64,000 nt of DNA. Source: Geodermatophilus sp. TF02-6 (lineage in GTDB: Bacteria > Actinomycetota > Actinomycetes > Mycobacteriales > Geodermatophilaceae). The translations under genes were made by a program, and so were the position numbers. Where the stretch lies: assembly GCF_003319115.1 (NCBI RefSeq), contig NZ_QOHF01000001.1:372001-436000 (forward strand), written 5' to 3'. Under the pieces are notes generated by a model. That model made no database searches, had not been told where the DNA came from, and saw only the letters and a list, made by a program, of their open reading frames with translations. Below are positions 17,404-26,113 of the stretch, one piece after another; position 1 is the first letter of the stretch; every line of letters starts with the position of its first letter.

Positions 17404-18807
17404 ATGACGCAGTCGCGCCCTAGAGTGCTGGTGATCGGGGCCGGGTTCGCCGGCTTCCACGCCCTACGCCGCCTGGAGCGGCGGCTGCCGGCCGAGGCGG
17501 CGGAGCTGGTTCTGGTCAACCCGACGGACTACCTGCTCTACACCCCGTTGGTCCCCGAGGTCGCCACCGGTGCGCTGCAGCCTCGCGACGCCGCCGTCCC
17601 GTTGCGTCAGGCCCTGCCGCGCACCCGGCGGGTGCTCGGCCAGGTGACCGCCGTGGACCTCTCCGAGCGGACGGTGACGGTGGAACTCCTCGATACCGGC
17701 GGGCAGGTGAGTGGTACCCGGACGGAGAGCTGGGACCGCCTCGTCCTGACCCCGGGCTCGGTCACCCGCCAGTTCGACATCCCGGGTCTCGCCGAGCACG
17801 CCCTCGGCGTGAAGACCCTGACCGAGGCGCTGTACCTGCGCGACCACCTCCTGACCCAGCTCGACCGTGCCGACACCACACCGGCCACCGAGGACGGCGA
17901 GCGGGAGCGGCGCGAGCGGCTGACCGTGGTGGCCGTCGGCGCCGGCTACACCGGGGTCGAGGTCGTCGCCCAACTGCGACGGTGGACCCACACGGTCGCG
18001 GACCGGTGGAGCCGGATCAAGCCGACCGACGTGCGCTGGCTGCTCATCGACATCGCGGACACCGTGCTCCCCGAGCTCGGCGCGGAACTCGGGGACGTGG
18101 CGAGGGACGTACTGCGGGACCGAGGGATCGAGATCCGGCTCGGTGTCAGCCTCGAGTCGGCCGGCGAGCGCTCCGTCACGCTGACCGACGGCACCGTCGT
18201 CCCCACCCGCACCGTCATCTGGGGCGCCGGAGTGTCGGCCAACCCCCTCGTGGCCGGCCTCGGCCGGCCCCTGGAGAAGGGACGACTGGTCGTCGACGCG
18301 CAGCTGCGCGTCCCGGGCGTCGAGCACGTGTGGGCGGCGGGGGACGCCGCCGCCGTTCCGGACCTGACGAAACAGCCGACCTCCACCGACACCGGCGGGG
18401 ATGACGGCGACGGTGGCGTCGCGTACAGGTGGCCACCGACTCCCACGACCGCGCAGCACGCCCAGCGACAGGGGGTGGCGCTGGCCCGTAACGTGGCCGC
18501 CAGCCTGGGTGTGGGCCGTGCTCGCCCGTATCGGCACCACAACCTCGGGCTGGTGGCCGATCTCGGAGGGTGGGACGCGGTGGCCCAGGTGCTGGGTGTC
18601 TCGCTGGCCGGGCCGGCGGCCAAGACCGTCACCCGCGCCTATCACCTCCTCGCACTGCCGATGACCCCCAACCGGGTCCGGGTGGCCGCCGACTGGCTCC
18701 TCGCGGCCGCGCTGCCGAGCCAGGTCGTCCAGCTCTCGGAGGTCCAGCCCGGCGAGGCGGTCATGGCGCGCGCCCAGCGCACCGACATCTATCCCCGCGA
18801 CCGGTGA
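17404..18807 (+). CDS. Type II NADH dehydrogenase-like flavoprotein
   Basis: A 467-residue FAD/NAD(P) disulfide-oxidoreductase-fold protein related to type II NADH:quinone oxidoreductases. It shows the N-terminal FAD motif (VLVIGAGFAGFHALRRL), the NAD motif (VVAVGAGYTGVEVVAQL, about residues 175-190) and the FAD-closing segment VEHVWAAGDAAAVPD. A C-terminal amphipathic helix would hold it to the membrane surface. It would pass electrons from NADH to quinone without pumping protons. GGAG lies nine bases before ATG 17404 but immediately before ATG 17395, so 17404 is the better start. It faces the LuxR gene divergently and converges with a YetF-like gene. Confidence 0.87.
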   Translation: MTQSRPRVLVIGAGFAGFHALRRLERRLPAEAAELVLVNPTDYLLYTPLVPEVATGALQPRDAAVPLRQALPRTRRVLGQVTAVDLSERTVTVELLDTGGQVSGTRTESWDRLVLTPGSVTRQFDIPGLAEHALGVKTLTEALYLRDHLLTQLDRADTTPATEDGERERRERLTVVAVGAGYTGVEVVAQLRRWTHTVADRWSRIKPTDVRWLLIDIADTVLPELGAELGDVARDVLRDRGIEIRLGVSLESAGERSVTLTDGTVVPTRTVIWGAGVSANPLVAGLGRPLEKGRLVVDAQLRVPGVEHVWAAGDAAAVPDLTKQPTSTDTGGDDGDGGVAYRWPPTPTTAQHAQRQGVALARNVAASLGVGRARPYRHHNLGLVADLGGWDAVAQVLGVSLAGPAAKTVTRAYHLLALPMTPNRVRVAADWLLAAALPSQVVQLSEVQPGEAVMARAQRTDIYPRDR

Positions 18808-18870
18808 ACAGCGCATCACCGGCCGCGGGTGCCGACACCAGGGCGCCGGGTTCGGGCCTGCCGGTGGACG

Positions 18871-19431
18871 TCAGCGCCGCGTGGCCAGGAGCGTCTCGAG
18901 GTGCCGGAGCTGCTCGGCCAGAGCGGCCACGTCGGCCTTCGTCGCCGACTGCTCGCTGTCCTTGAGGGTCAGGACGAACTGGCCGCTGGGGGTCAGCTCA
19001 CCGTGCCGGACCTCGCTGATGTCGTCACCGTTCTGGCTGCGGACCGCGTGCTCCAGCTCGCGGGACCGTATCCCGAGTCTCTTCAAGTTGTGCTCGTCGA
19101 GGCGACCGTCCTCGATCACGGTCGTCGGCCTGCCCTGGATGATCCGCGCGGCCGTCGGGCTGGTGTTCGACAGGTGCAGCAGCCCGGTGTTGAGGGCGAT
19201 GAGGGTGACCGCGCTGACCACGGCTCCGGTCACGCTGTCGTCGTCAGTTTGGATCGCGCTCTCCACGGCGCTCGCCAGCAGGAACGCCACGATGAGGTCC
19301 AGGGTGTTGGTCGAGGCCAGCCCTCGCTTGCCGGACACCCGCAGGAGCGCCCAGATCACCACGTAGACCAGTGCTGTTCTGAGCACCTTCTCCAGCAACG
19401 GGACCTGCGGGGCGAGCACGTCGTGCCACAT
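18871..19431 (-). CDS. DUF421/YetF-like membrane protein, block A copy
   Basis: A 186-residue protein with three N-terminal membrane helices (about residues 18-38, 44-62, 70-90) and a soluble YetF-type C-terminal domain (RIIQGRPTTVIEDGRLDEHNLKRLGI, then NGDDISEVRHGELTPSGQ). The tail has a short helical extension (SEQSATKADVAALAEQL). The family is widespread in stress-tolerant bacteria; its biochemical role is not settled. GGAGGA precedes ATG 19431. It is divergent from the PLD-like gene, exactly as in block B, where the copy at 59481 is about 84% identical by eye. Confidence 0.85.
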   Translation of the reverse strand: MWHDVLAPQVPLLEKVLRTALVYVVIWALLRVSGKRGLASTNTLDLIVAFLLASAVESAIQTDDDSVTGAVVSAVTLIALNTGLLHLSNTSPTAARIIQGRPTTVIEDGRLDEHNLKRLGIRSRELEHAVRSQNGDDISEVRHGELTPSGQFVLTLKDSEQSATKADVAALAEQLRHLETLLATRR

Positions 19432-19567
19432 GCCGATCTCCTCCCTCCAAGGGTCCACCGCATACACGTCCTCGAAGCGAACGTCGATCCCTCGGACAGC
19501 ACGTGGTGGTTAGCCGCCGGATGACCGGGGCGGCGGGTCCGGATGGCAGAAGAGGTGGACACGGGTC

Positions 19568-21193
19568 GTGCCCAGATCTCCAGTACACCGCCGGGAGCCA
19601 CGCTGGGCGCGGCAACTGCGCGGCGGACATCCGTGGCTGCTCTCCACCGCACAGCGGGGGAACGACAGTTCGGACTTGCCGGCGTGGAGCGAGGGCAACG
19701 GCGTGCAGGCGTTGATCGACGGGCGAAGCTACCTGGCCGAGCTGGGCAGGGTGCTGGAGAGCGCCGGAGCGGGGGACGTCGTCCTGTTCGCCTGTTGGCG
19801 GGCCGAGCCGGACGAGTTGCTCGACGACGACGGGCCGCCGGTGGCCGCCGCGCTGGTCGGCGCCGCGTGCCGCGGAGCGACGGTGCGCCTGCTGCTGTGG
19901 CGCTCGCACCCTGAGGTCCTCGGGCACAGCCTCGGCGCCCACCGCGACCTGGCCCGGGCGGTGAACGCCGCGGGCGGCCAGACGGTGCTGGACCAGCGGG
20001 TGCGGCCGCTGGGCTGCCACCACCAGAAGTTCACCGTGGTCGCCGGCGCAACCGGCCAGGTGGCGTTCGTCGGCGGCCTCGACACTGCCCGCACCCGGCG
20101 CGACGGCCCCGCGCACACCGGAGACCAGCAGGTCCAGCCGACGTTCAACGACGTGTACGGCCCGACGCCGGCCTGGCATGACGTCCAGCTGCGGCTGACC
20201 GGCCCGGCGGTGCACGACGTGGCGATGGTGTTTCGGCGGCGGTGGGCGGACCCCGCCGCGCCGACCCACTGGCCGTGGCAGACGATCCCGGATCGGCTGC
20301 GCGGGGCCGCGCGCGCAGTACAGCCACTCCCGCCGCCGGCGCCCCGGCCCGAGCCGGCGGGCAGCTGTGCGGTGCAGCTGCTGCAGACCTACCCCCGGCG
20401 GCGGCCCCGGTACCCGTTCGCGCCGGACGGCGAGCGCAGCGTGGCCCGGGGCTACGCCAAGGCGCTGGCCCGGGCCCGCCGGCTGGTCTACGTCGAGGAC
20501 CAGTACCTGTGGTCCTCGGACGTCGCCCGGATCTTCGCCGCCGCGCTGCGCCGCTCACCGGCGCTGCGGTTGATCGTCGTGGTCCCCCGGTACATCGACG
20601 GTGAAGGGCGCCTCGACCGCCCCGCGACGATGCTGGGGCAGAACACGGCCTGGCGGACGGTGCTGGCCGCCGGTGGGGAGCGCGTGCAGCTGTTCGACCT
20701 GGAGAACGAGGCCGGTCACCCGGTCTACGTGCATTCCAAGGTCTGCGTCGTCGACGACGTGTGGGCCGCGGTGGGCAGCGCCAACCTGTGCCGTCGGGCC
20801 TGGACGCACGACTCGGAGTTGACCGCCGCCGTCCTCGACGAGCAGCGCGACGGCCGCGATCCGCTCGACCCCGGCGGCCTTGGGGACGGCGCACGGGTCT
20901 TCGCCCGGGGGCTGCGGCTGGCCCTGATGCGCGAGCACCTGGGCCGGGCCGACGGCGACGACGCCGACCTGCTGTCCCCAGACTGCGCCGCCGAGGCGCT
21001 GTGCCGGGCCGCCGCGGAGCTGGACGCCTGGCACGCCAACGGCCGCGAGGGGCCGCGCCCGCCAGGTCGGCTGCGCCGCCATCCCCGGCGGCACGGCCCG
21101 AGGTGGGCGCGGCGGCTGATCACCCCGGTGTACGACCTGGCCTACGACCCCGACGGCCGCCCGTGGCCGATGCGGCTGAAGGGCGGGTTCTGA
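19568..21193 (+). CDS. Phospholipase D-like protein, block A copy
   Basis: This 541-residue protein has two PLD-type HKD regions. The first (HHQKFTVVAGATGQVAFVGG, about residue 155) has His and Lys but Ala where the motif normally has Asp. The second (HSKVCVVDDVWAAVGSAN, about residue 390) is complete. The superfamily includes phospholipases D, cardiolipin synthases and nucleases; a long linker rich in Pro and Arg follows the first half. No signal peptide or membrane helix is clear. The start is GTG 19568 after GAGGTGG. The block B paralogue (54869) shares the missing Asp, so this is a family trait. HdeD follows. Confidence 0.85.
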   Translation: MPRSPVHRREPRWARQLRGGHPWLLSTAQRGNDSSDLPAWSEGNGVQALIDGRSYLAELGRVLESAGAGDVVLFACWRAEPDELLDDDGPPVAAALVGAACRGATVRLLLWRSHPEVLGHSLGAHRDLARAVNAAGGQTVLDQRVRPLGCHHQKFTVVAGATGQVAFVGGLDTARTRRDGPAHTGDQQVQPTFNDVYGPTPAWHDVQLRLTGPAVHDVAMVFRRRWADPAAPTHWPWQTIPDRLRGAARAVQPLPPPAPRPEPAGSCAVQLLQTYPRRRPRYPFAPDGERSVARGYAKALARARRLVYVEDQYLWSSDVARIFAAALRRSPALRLIVVVPRYIDGEGRLDRPATMLGQNTAWRTVLAAGGERVQLFDLENEAGHPVYVHSKVCVVDDVWAAVGSANLCRRAWTHDSELTAAVLDEQRDGRDPLDPGGLGDGARVFARGLRLALMREHLGRADGDDADLLSPDCAAEALCRAAAELDAWHANGREGPRPPGRLRRHPRRHGPRWARRLITPVYDLAYDPDGRPWPMRLKGGF

Positions 21194-21277
21194 GTACCGG
21201 CGACGTGGCCGACTCCGCCTACCGGAGCCCGAATCGACGGCTTCGGACGGTGATGGCGGGGACCCTCGGGGTATCAG

Positions 21278-21329
21278 CCCTGGGGTCGGTGTCCCTGTAT
21301 CGACCCTGGGGTCGGTGTCCCTGTATCGA
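21278..21329. repeat. 26-base direct tandem repeat upstream of hdeD-like gene
   Basis: Two perfect adjacent 26-base units (21278-21303 and 21304-21329), each starting CCCTGGGGTCGGTGTCCCTG and ending TATCGA. They end 13 bases before the hdeD-like start codon and overlap its ribosome binding site region (GAGAGG). A GGGTAT that resembles a SigB-type -10 box lies just upstream (about 21269). The copy of this gene in block B has no such repeat. Confidence 0.85.
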
Positions 21330-21342
21330 GAGGTGAACGGAC

Positions 21343-21912
21343 ATGACCGGAGTCGTGGTGGAACGTCGGCGCAGCGGGTGGGATGTCGTGCTGGGCATCC
21401 TGCTGGTCATCGTCGGCGTGGTCATCCTGGCGCACGTCGTGCTGGCGACCGTCGTCTCGGTGCTCTTCCTGGGCTGGCTGGGGGTGGTCGGCGGGGTGAT
21501 CGCCCTCATCGCGGCGGTGTTCCAGATCGGCCGGGGTGGGTTCTGGGCCACCGCGCTCAGCGGCGGCGTGCTGCTGGTGCTGGGCCTGATGCTGCTCCGC
21601 TACCCCGGTACGGCCGCCCTGACGCTGACCCTGATCGCCGGGTCGCTGTTCCTGGTCGGCGGGATCGTCCGGCTGGTCATGGCCTTCGACCGGGGTGCGC
21701 CCCGGGCGGCGCTGATCCTCAGCGGCGTGGTGGGCATCGTGCTGGGCCTGATCGTGCTGTTCAACCTGTGGGCGGCCACGCTCACCCTGCTCGGGGTGCT
21801 GCTCGGCGTGCAGGCGCTGGCCGACGGGACCATGCTGCTGCTCTTCGGTCGGCTCCGGGTGCGCCGCGTGGATGGCCTGGACCGGGCCGGTTCCACCGCC
21901 AGGCTGCGGTGA
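21343..21912 (+). CDS. HdeD/DUF308 family membrane protein, block A copy
   Basis: A 189-residue integral membrane protein with about six hydrophobic helices in three hairpins, the DUF308 (HdeD-like) pattern. In enterobacteria HdeD is linked to acid resistance; in actinobacteria the role is unknown but probably envelope stress. The block B copy (54113) matches 174 of 189 residues by my count, with the differences mostly at the C-terminal tail. ATG 21343 follows GAGAGGTG. It is 149 bases after the PLD gene and probably in its operon; a strong hairpin follows. Confidence 0.87.
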   Translation: MTGVVVERRRSGWDVVLGILLVIVGVVILAHVVLATVVSVLFLGWLGVVGGVIALIAAVFQIGRGGFWATALSGGVLLVLGLMLLRYPGTAALTLTLIAGSLFLVGGIVRLVMAFDRGAPRAALILSGVVGIVLGLIVLFNLWAATLTLLGVLLGVQALADGTMLLLFGRLRVRRVDGLDRAGSTARLR

Positions 21913-21938
21913 CGCCGGAGGTGGCCTCACCTCCGGCG
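21913..21938. terminator. Hairpin after hdeD-like gene
   Basis: CGCCGGAGGT and ACCTCCGGCG form a perfect ten-base stem with a six-base loop, beginning right at the stop codon of the hdeD-like gene. There is no clear T-run, as is common for actinobacterial terminators. Confidence 0.65.
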
Positions 21939-21941
21939 GTT

Positions 21942-22022
21942 GATGTTCGCCGTGGCCGCCGTCCTGCCGTTCTTCCTCGTGGTGACGGTGCTACCCGAGA
22001 CCCGCGGTCCCACCTCGTCCTG
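21942..22022 (+). pseudogene. Remnant of the C-terminus of a sugar-porter transporter
   Basis: Translated from 21945, this short stretch reads MFAVAAVLPFFLVV then VLPETRG and stops. A hydrophobic helix followed by PETRG or PETK is the hallmark end of sugar-porter MFS proteins, and it resembles the end of the transporter at 11124 (VFAVVCLFALGF, VPETKDR). In copy 1 the transporter also precedes the G6PDH gene on the same strand, so this is probably what is left of the transporter that once preceded copy 2. Confidence 0.5.
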
Positions 22023-22048
22023 ACCTGCCCGATGCAGAGAGGTACCCG

Positions 22049-23515
22049 ATGATCGACAAGCTCGTGCTCTTCGGTGCCACCGGCGACCTGGCCGGCCGAT
22101 TGCTGCTGCCGGCCGTGGCCGCGCTGCACGCCGCCGACCGGCTGCCCGACGGCTTCTGCCTCGTCGGCACCGCCGTCGAGGACTGGGACGAGGACCGCTT
22201 CCGGCGCCACGTCGCGGAGCGCCTGGAGAAGCACGCCGCAGTCGTGCCGAGTGCCGCCCGCGAGGAGCTGGTCCGCGCTCTGCGGTACGAGCCGGTCGAC
22301 GTCACCGACCCGGACAGCGTCGCCCGGGTCCTGTCCGTCGGCGCCACCGGCTCGGGTTCGGACGACGACGGCACCGACGACCGCCCGCTGGTGGCCTACC
22401 TGGCGCTGCCCCCGACCCTCTTCCCCGCCACGGTCGAGACGCTGGGCAAGGTCGGGCTGCCCTCCGGTAGCCGAGTGGCCCTGGAGAAGCCCTTCGGCCA
22501 CGACGTCGAGAGTGCTCAGGCCCTCAACCGGCTGCTCGAGCAGGTGGCCGGCGACGCCGCCGAGCAGGCGGTGTTCCGGGTCGACCACACCCTCGGCATG
22601 CCCACGATGATGAACCTCATCGGGCTCCGGATGGCCAACCCGTTCCTGGAAGCGGTGTGGAACAGCACCTACGTCCAGGAGGTCGACGTCTTCTGGGAGG
22701 AGACCCTCGGGCTGGAGGGCCGGGCCGGCTACTACGACCAGAACGGTGCGCTGGAGGACGTGCTGCAGAACCACATGCTGCAGGTCCTGGCCCTGGTGGC
22801 GATGGAGCCCCCGCGCCGCCTGCGCGAGCACGAGCTGCGCGACGCGAAGGTCGCCGCCCTGCGCTCGGTACGCCAGCTGACCGAGGACGAGGTCGTCACG
22901 CGCACCCGGCGAGCCCGTTACACCGCCGGCCGCCTCGCCGATACCGGCGGCGCGGACGGGGAGGAGGTGCCCGACTACGTGCACGAGGACGGCGTGGACC
23001 CCAGCCGCGACACGGAGACCTGTGCCGAGGTGTTGCTGGAGCTGGACAGCCCACGGTGGTCGGGCACCCGTTTCCGGCTGCGCACCGGCAAGGCGTTGAG
23101 CGCCCGCCGCAAGGGAGTCCTGCTCACCTTCCGAGCGCCCGGGACATCCGACCACCCCCGTGCCGACGACGACGCCGAGCGCTCGGCCGGCTCCCTGTGG
23201 ATCGGCGTGGACGAACCCAACGACCTCACCCTGCACATGACCGGCTGTTGGATGGAGGGTTCCGGGTTGGGCCTGGTGTCGCTCGAGTTGAGCGGTCAAC
23301 CACCCGCTGCCGAGTTCCCGCCCTACGGTCACGTGCTCCTCAACGTCCTGAGCGGGGACAGCGCGCTGTCGGTCCGCGGGGACGAGGCGGTAGAGCAGTG
23401 GCGGGTGGTCACCCCCATCCCGGAGGTCTGGGCCTCCGGGCGCCCCCCGATGCTCGACTACCCGGCCGGCTCCTCCGGCCCCCCGTTGCTGGAGCGAGGT
23501 CGGGCGGCCGGTTGA
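22049..23515 (+). CDS. zwf: Glucose-6-phosphate dehydrogenase family protein, copy 2
   Basis: A 488-residue G6PDH family member. The NADP loop FGATGDLAGR is at residues 8-17, the EKPFG motif near 150 and the catalytic-His region GALEDVLQNHMLQ is intact. The DHYLGK motif reads DHTLGM, so the substrate-binding lysine is replaced by Met. Two acidic or polar insertions (around SGSDDDGTDD and DHPRADDDAER) make it longer than copies 1 and 3. GAGAGG precedes ATG 22049. It follows HdeD on the same strand after a hairpin and a transporter remnant. It would supply NADPH under stress if it still acts on glucose 6-phosphate. Confidence 0.85.
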   Translation: MIDKLVLFGATGDLAGRLLLPAVAALHAADRLPDGFCLVGTAVEDWDEDRFRRHVAERLEKHAAVVPSAAREELVRALRYEPVDVTDPDSVARVLSVGATGSGSDDDGTDDRPLVAYLALPPTLFPATVETLGKVGLPSGSRVALEKPFGHDVESAQALNRLLEQVAGDAAEQAVFRVDHTLGMPTMMNLIGLRMANPFLEAVWNSTYVQEVDVFWEETLGLEGRAGYYDQNGALEDVLQNHMLQVLALVAMEPPRRLREHELRDAKVAALRSVRQLTEDEVVTRTRRARYTAGRLADTGGADGEEVPDYVHEDGVDPSRDTETCAEVLLELDSPRWSGTRFRLRTGKALSARRKGVLLTFRAPGTSDHPRADDDAERSAGSLWIGVDEPNDLTLHMTGCWMEGSGLGLVSLELSGQPPAAEFPPYGHVLLNVLSGDSALSVRGDEAVEQWRVVTPIPEVWASGRPPMLDYPAGSSGPPLLERGRAAG

Positions 23516-23633
23516 ACGCGCTGGTCTGCCGCCCGCTGGGAGTCGAGCGCAGATGGTGCACTGCACAGCCACGCCCGCACCACCATGGGTCGGCCCGTCC
23601 GGACCGTGCTCGACGAGACGGGATCTCACCGCC

Positions 23634-23834
23634 GTGCCCGACATCCCCGAGCCCGCCGACCTGCACCCTGTGTGGGCGGACCACTTCAACGCCGCCGACG
23701 TCGACGGCATGCTCGCCCTGGCCGAGCCCGGCTCGGCCTCCGTCCCCCAGCCCGGCGTCGCGGTCACCGGCGAGGACTACCGCAGCGCGCTCGGACGGTT
23801 CGTCAGCCTGGGATCGCCCATCAGCCTCCCCCCG
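23634..23834 (+). pseudogene. Truncated SnoaL-like gene
   Basis: From GTG 23634 the frame encodes about 65 residues resembling the first half of a SnoaL/DUF4440-type NTF2-fold protein (LHPVWADHFNAADVDGMLALAEPGS, then GEDYRSALGRFVSLG). The second half is missing: similarity stops where the GH15 remnant on the opposite strand begins. The frame stays open beyond but the sequence is then antisense to that remnant. I read this as a gene cut by the insertion or deletion that made the junction. Confidence 0.55.
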
Positions 23835-23964
23835 CGACACCAGTGCAGCGCCACGATCAGCCGCTCTCCGACCCGCAGCGTCACCCGGCCGCCGATCGAT
23901 CCGTCGCGGGCCGGCGGCAGCCCGTGGGAGCACCACAGCAGCGGGTCAACGGGCGGGTGGACAC
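23835..23964 (-). pseudogene. Internally deleted remnant of a GH15 gene
   Basis: On the minus strand from GTG 23964 the first eight codons (VSTRPLTR) match the start of the GH15 gene at 50361 (MPTRPLTR). The sequence then jumps to LLWCSHGLPPARDGSIGG and VTLRVGERLIVALHW, which match residues of about 170-200 of that protein (LLWCSHELAPARDGSIGG, VTLRDGERLTVALHW). The join is out of frame. About 160 codons are missing inside and everything after about codon 205 is gone. Its former leader is also recognisable upstream at 24003-24110. No catalytic residue remains. Confidence 0.8.
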
Positions 23965-24002
23965 GGCGGCACGCTCCTGCGGTCATGGGACATCCGTCGC
24001 TG

Positions 24003-24110
24003 GCTGCCCGTCCCGGGCCGGTTCGAACCGGAGCTGCATGCACCCGACGTCGACGCGGCCGGCCGCGGTAGCCACGCTGCCCGGGGCCGGGGCAGCGCGC
24101 CCGAGCGACG
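24003..24110 (-). other. Decayed leader of the GH15 remnant
   Basis: Read on the minus strand, this shares two blocks with the leader of the intact GH15 gene (50253-50323): one of about 15 bases beginning GCGCGCTGCCCC and one of about 27 bases around GGTTCGAACC ending in ACGGGCAGC, with a few mismatches. The order and the distance to the start codon agree. The spacing between the blocks differs. Confidence 0.6.
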
Positions 24111-24187
24111 GTGCGCGGACCAGCGACCTGTGTGCACACTGACGTGGGGAGCCGCCCGACCGTTCGTCCTGGAGATTGGAGCGGGCC

Positions 24188-25450
24188 ATGACCGCTGACT
24201 CGGCTGTCTCAGCCGTCCTCACCGGCCTGGAGGACTCCAGGCCGTGGCAGGAAGACCTGTACCGGGACGTCCACCAGCACCCAGAGCTGTCGCACCAGGA
24301 GACGCGGACCGCGGGCCTGGCCGCCGACCGGCTCCGCAGCGCCGGGTTCGAGGTGCACGAGCGGGTCGGCGGCACCGGGGTGGTCGGCGTGCTGCGCAAC
24401 GGGGACGGCGCGACGGTGCTGCTGCGGGCGGACATGGATGCGCTGCCCGTGCGCGAGCAGACCGGGCTGCCCTACGCCAGCGAGGTCACCGCCACCGACG
24501 CCGACGGCAACGAGGTGCCGGTGATGCACGCCTGCGGCCACGACATGCACGTGGCCTGCCTGGCCGGGGCCGCACAGTTGCTCGCCGACGGCAAGGAGCA
24601 TTGGAAGGGAACCCTCATCGCGGTCTTCCAGCCGGCGGAGGAGACCGCCGACGGTGCGCGCGGGATGGTCGACGGCGGGCTCGGCGACCTCGTCCCGACA
24701 CCACAGGCGGCGCTGGGCCAGCACGTGATGCCACTGCCCGCGGGTCAGGTCTGCACCCGCTCCGGCCCGGCGCTCTCGGCGGCGGACAGCATGCGGATCA
24801 CCCTGCACGGACGCGGGGCGCACGGCTCGATGCCGCAGGCCGCCGTCGATCCGGTGGTCCTGGCCGCGATGATCGTGGTGCGGCTGCAGACCATCATCTC
24901 GCGAGAGGTCGTGCCCGGAGAGACTGCGGTGCTCACGGTGGGCAGCATCCAGGCCGGGACGAAGAGCAACGTGATCCCCGACCAGGCGGTGCTGCAGCTC
25001 AACGTCCGCACCTTCACCGACACGACCCGCAGCACGATCCTCGACGGCATCAAGCGGATCGTGCGGGCGGAGTGCCAGGCCTCTAGCTGCCCCAAGGAGC
25101 CGGAGTTCGAGCTGTTCGACCAGTTCCCGCTCACCGACAACGACGGCGCCACGACCGATCAGGCTGCCTCGGCGTTCACCGACTTCTTCGGGGACCGGGC
25201 CGGGCCGGTCGGGCAGCAGTCGGCCAGCGAGGACTTCAGCGACATCCCCGACGCGCTGCACGCGCCTTACAGCTTCTGGTTCATCGGCGGCATCGACAAG
25301 GACCAGTACGACGCGGCCGAGAAGGCCGGCCGGGTCGCCCAGGACATCCCGGTGAACCATTCCGCCACCTTCGCCCCGGTCATCCAGCCGACCCTGGACA
25401 CCGGCACCCAGGCGCTGGTCGTCGGCGCGCTGGCCTGGCTGGCCGCGTAG
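24188..25450 (+). CDS. M20 family metal-dependent amidohydrolase
   Basis: A 420-residue protein of the M20D amidohydrolase group (hippurate, N-acyl amino acid or IAA-conjugate hydrolases). Metal-site signatures are LLRADMDALPV, MHACGHDMH and FQPAEETADG; the dimerisation domain follows (GRGAHGSMPQAAVDP) and the last ligand region is near QSASEDFSDIP. Such enzymes split an acyl group from an amino acid. No signal peptide is visible, so it acts in the cytoplasm. ATG 24188 lies after GGAG; a TTG in frame upstream is less likely. A relic of a second copy is at 5690. Its neighbours give no substrate clue. Confidence 0.9.
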   Translation: MTADSAVSAVLTGLEDSRPWQEDLYRDVHQHPELSHQETRTAGLAADRLRSAGFEVHERVGGTGVVGVLRNGDGATVLLRADMDALPVREQTGLPYASEVTATDADGNEVPVMHACGHDMHVACLAGAAQLLADGKEHWKGTLIAVFQPAEETADGARGMVDGGLGDLVPTPQAALGQHVMPLPAGQVCTRSGPALSAADSMRITLHGRGAHGSMPQAAVDPVVLAAMIVVRLQTIISREVVPGETAVLTVGSIQAGTKSNVIPDQAVLQLNVRTFTDTTRSTILDGIKRIVRAECQASSCPKEPEFELFDQFPLTDNDGATTDQAASAFTDFFGDRAGPVGQQSASEDFSDIPDALHAPYSFWFIGGIDKDQYDAAEKAGRVAQDIPVNHSATFAPVIQPTLDTGTQALVVGALAWLAA

Positions 25451-25468
25451 CGACCTCCGCAGCAGCTG

Positions 25469-26113
25469 TCAGCCGTCGTCCGGTCCCATCTCCGGGGCTG
25501 CGGGGGACGTCGGCGCGTTGAGGCTGTAGCGAAGACCGATCATCCGGATGCCGAAGCACAGCGCGGCGGCGCCGACCGCTGCCACCGGAGTGTAGCCGGC
25601 CAGCAGGGTGGGCACGGCGACCGTGGTTGCGCCGATGAGGGCCGGGATGGCGTAGAGGCCGGTGCGCAGCACGGTGGGGATCTGCCCGACCAGGACGTCG
25701 CGCATGGTGCCGCCGCCCACGGCGGTGATCGTGCCGAGGATGACCGCCTGCGCCGGCCCCAGACCGAACCCGATCGCCTTGGTGGCCCCGGTGACGGCGA
25801 ACAGGCTCAGGCCCACGGCGTCCAGGACGTTGATGGGCGTGTTCAGCCGCGCGAGGTAGCGGCCGAAGATGAAGGCGATCAGGCCGCCGCTGGCCGCGAC
25901 GGTCAGGTAGCGCCAGTCGCTGAACGTGGCCGGCGGCAGGCTGTCGAGCATGATGTCGCGGATGATCCCGCCGCCGATCGCGGTGATCATGCCCAGGGTG
26001 ACCACGCCGACGATGTCCAGCCGGGCCACGCGCAACGCGGTCAGCGCCCCGTTGAGGGCGAAGGCGAACGTGCCCAGGAGGTCTAGGGCGAGCAGCACCG
26101 GCGCCTCAGTCAC
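25469..26113 (-). CDS. TRIC-type cation channel family protein
   Basis: A 214-residue membrane protein with about seven hydrophobic helices and the duplicated signature of the bacterial TRIC/UPF0126 family: AIGGGIIRDIM in the first half and AVGGGTMRDVL in the second. Relatives form trimeric monovalent-cation channels; bacterial roles are poorly known (older annotation: glycine transporter-like YicG). The start is GTG 26113. It converges with the M20 gene, 18 bases apart, with no obvious terminator between. Confidence 0.88.
   Translation of the reverse strand: MTEAPVLLALDLLGTFAFALNGALTALRVARLDIVGVVTLGMITAIGGGIIRDIMLDSLPPATFSDWRYLTVAASGGLIAFIFGRYLARLNTPINVLDAVGLSLFAVTGATKAIGFGLGPAQAVILGTITAVGGGTMRDVLVGQIPTVLRTGLYAIPALIGATTVAVPTLLAGYTPVAAVGAAALCFGIRMIGLRYSLNAPTSPAAPEMGPDDG

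Noticed and set aside
24000-24040. Second tRNA-like GGTTCGAACC site
   Set aside because: It is part of the decayed GH15 leader; no cloverleaf is possible.
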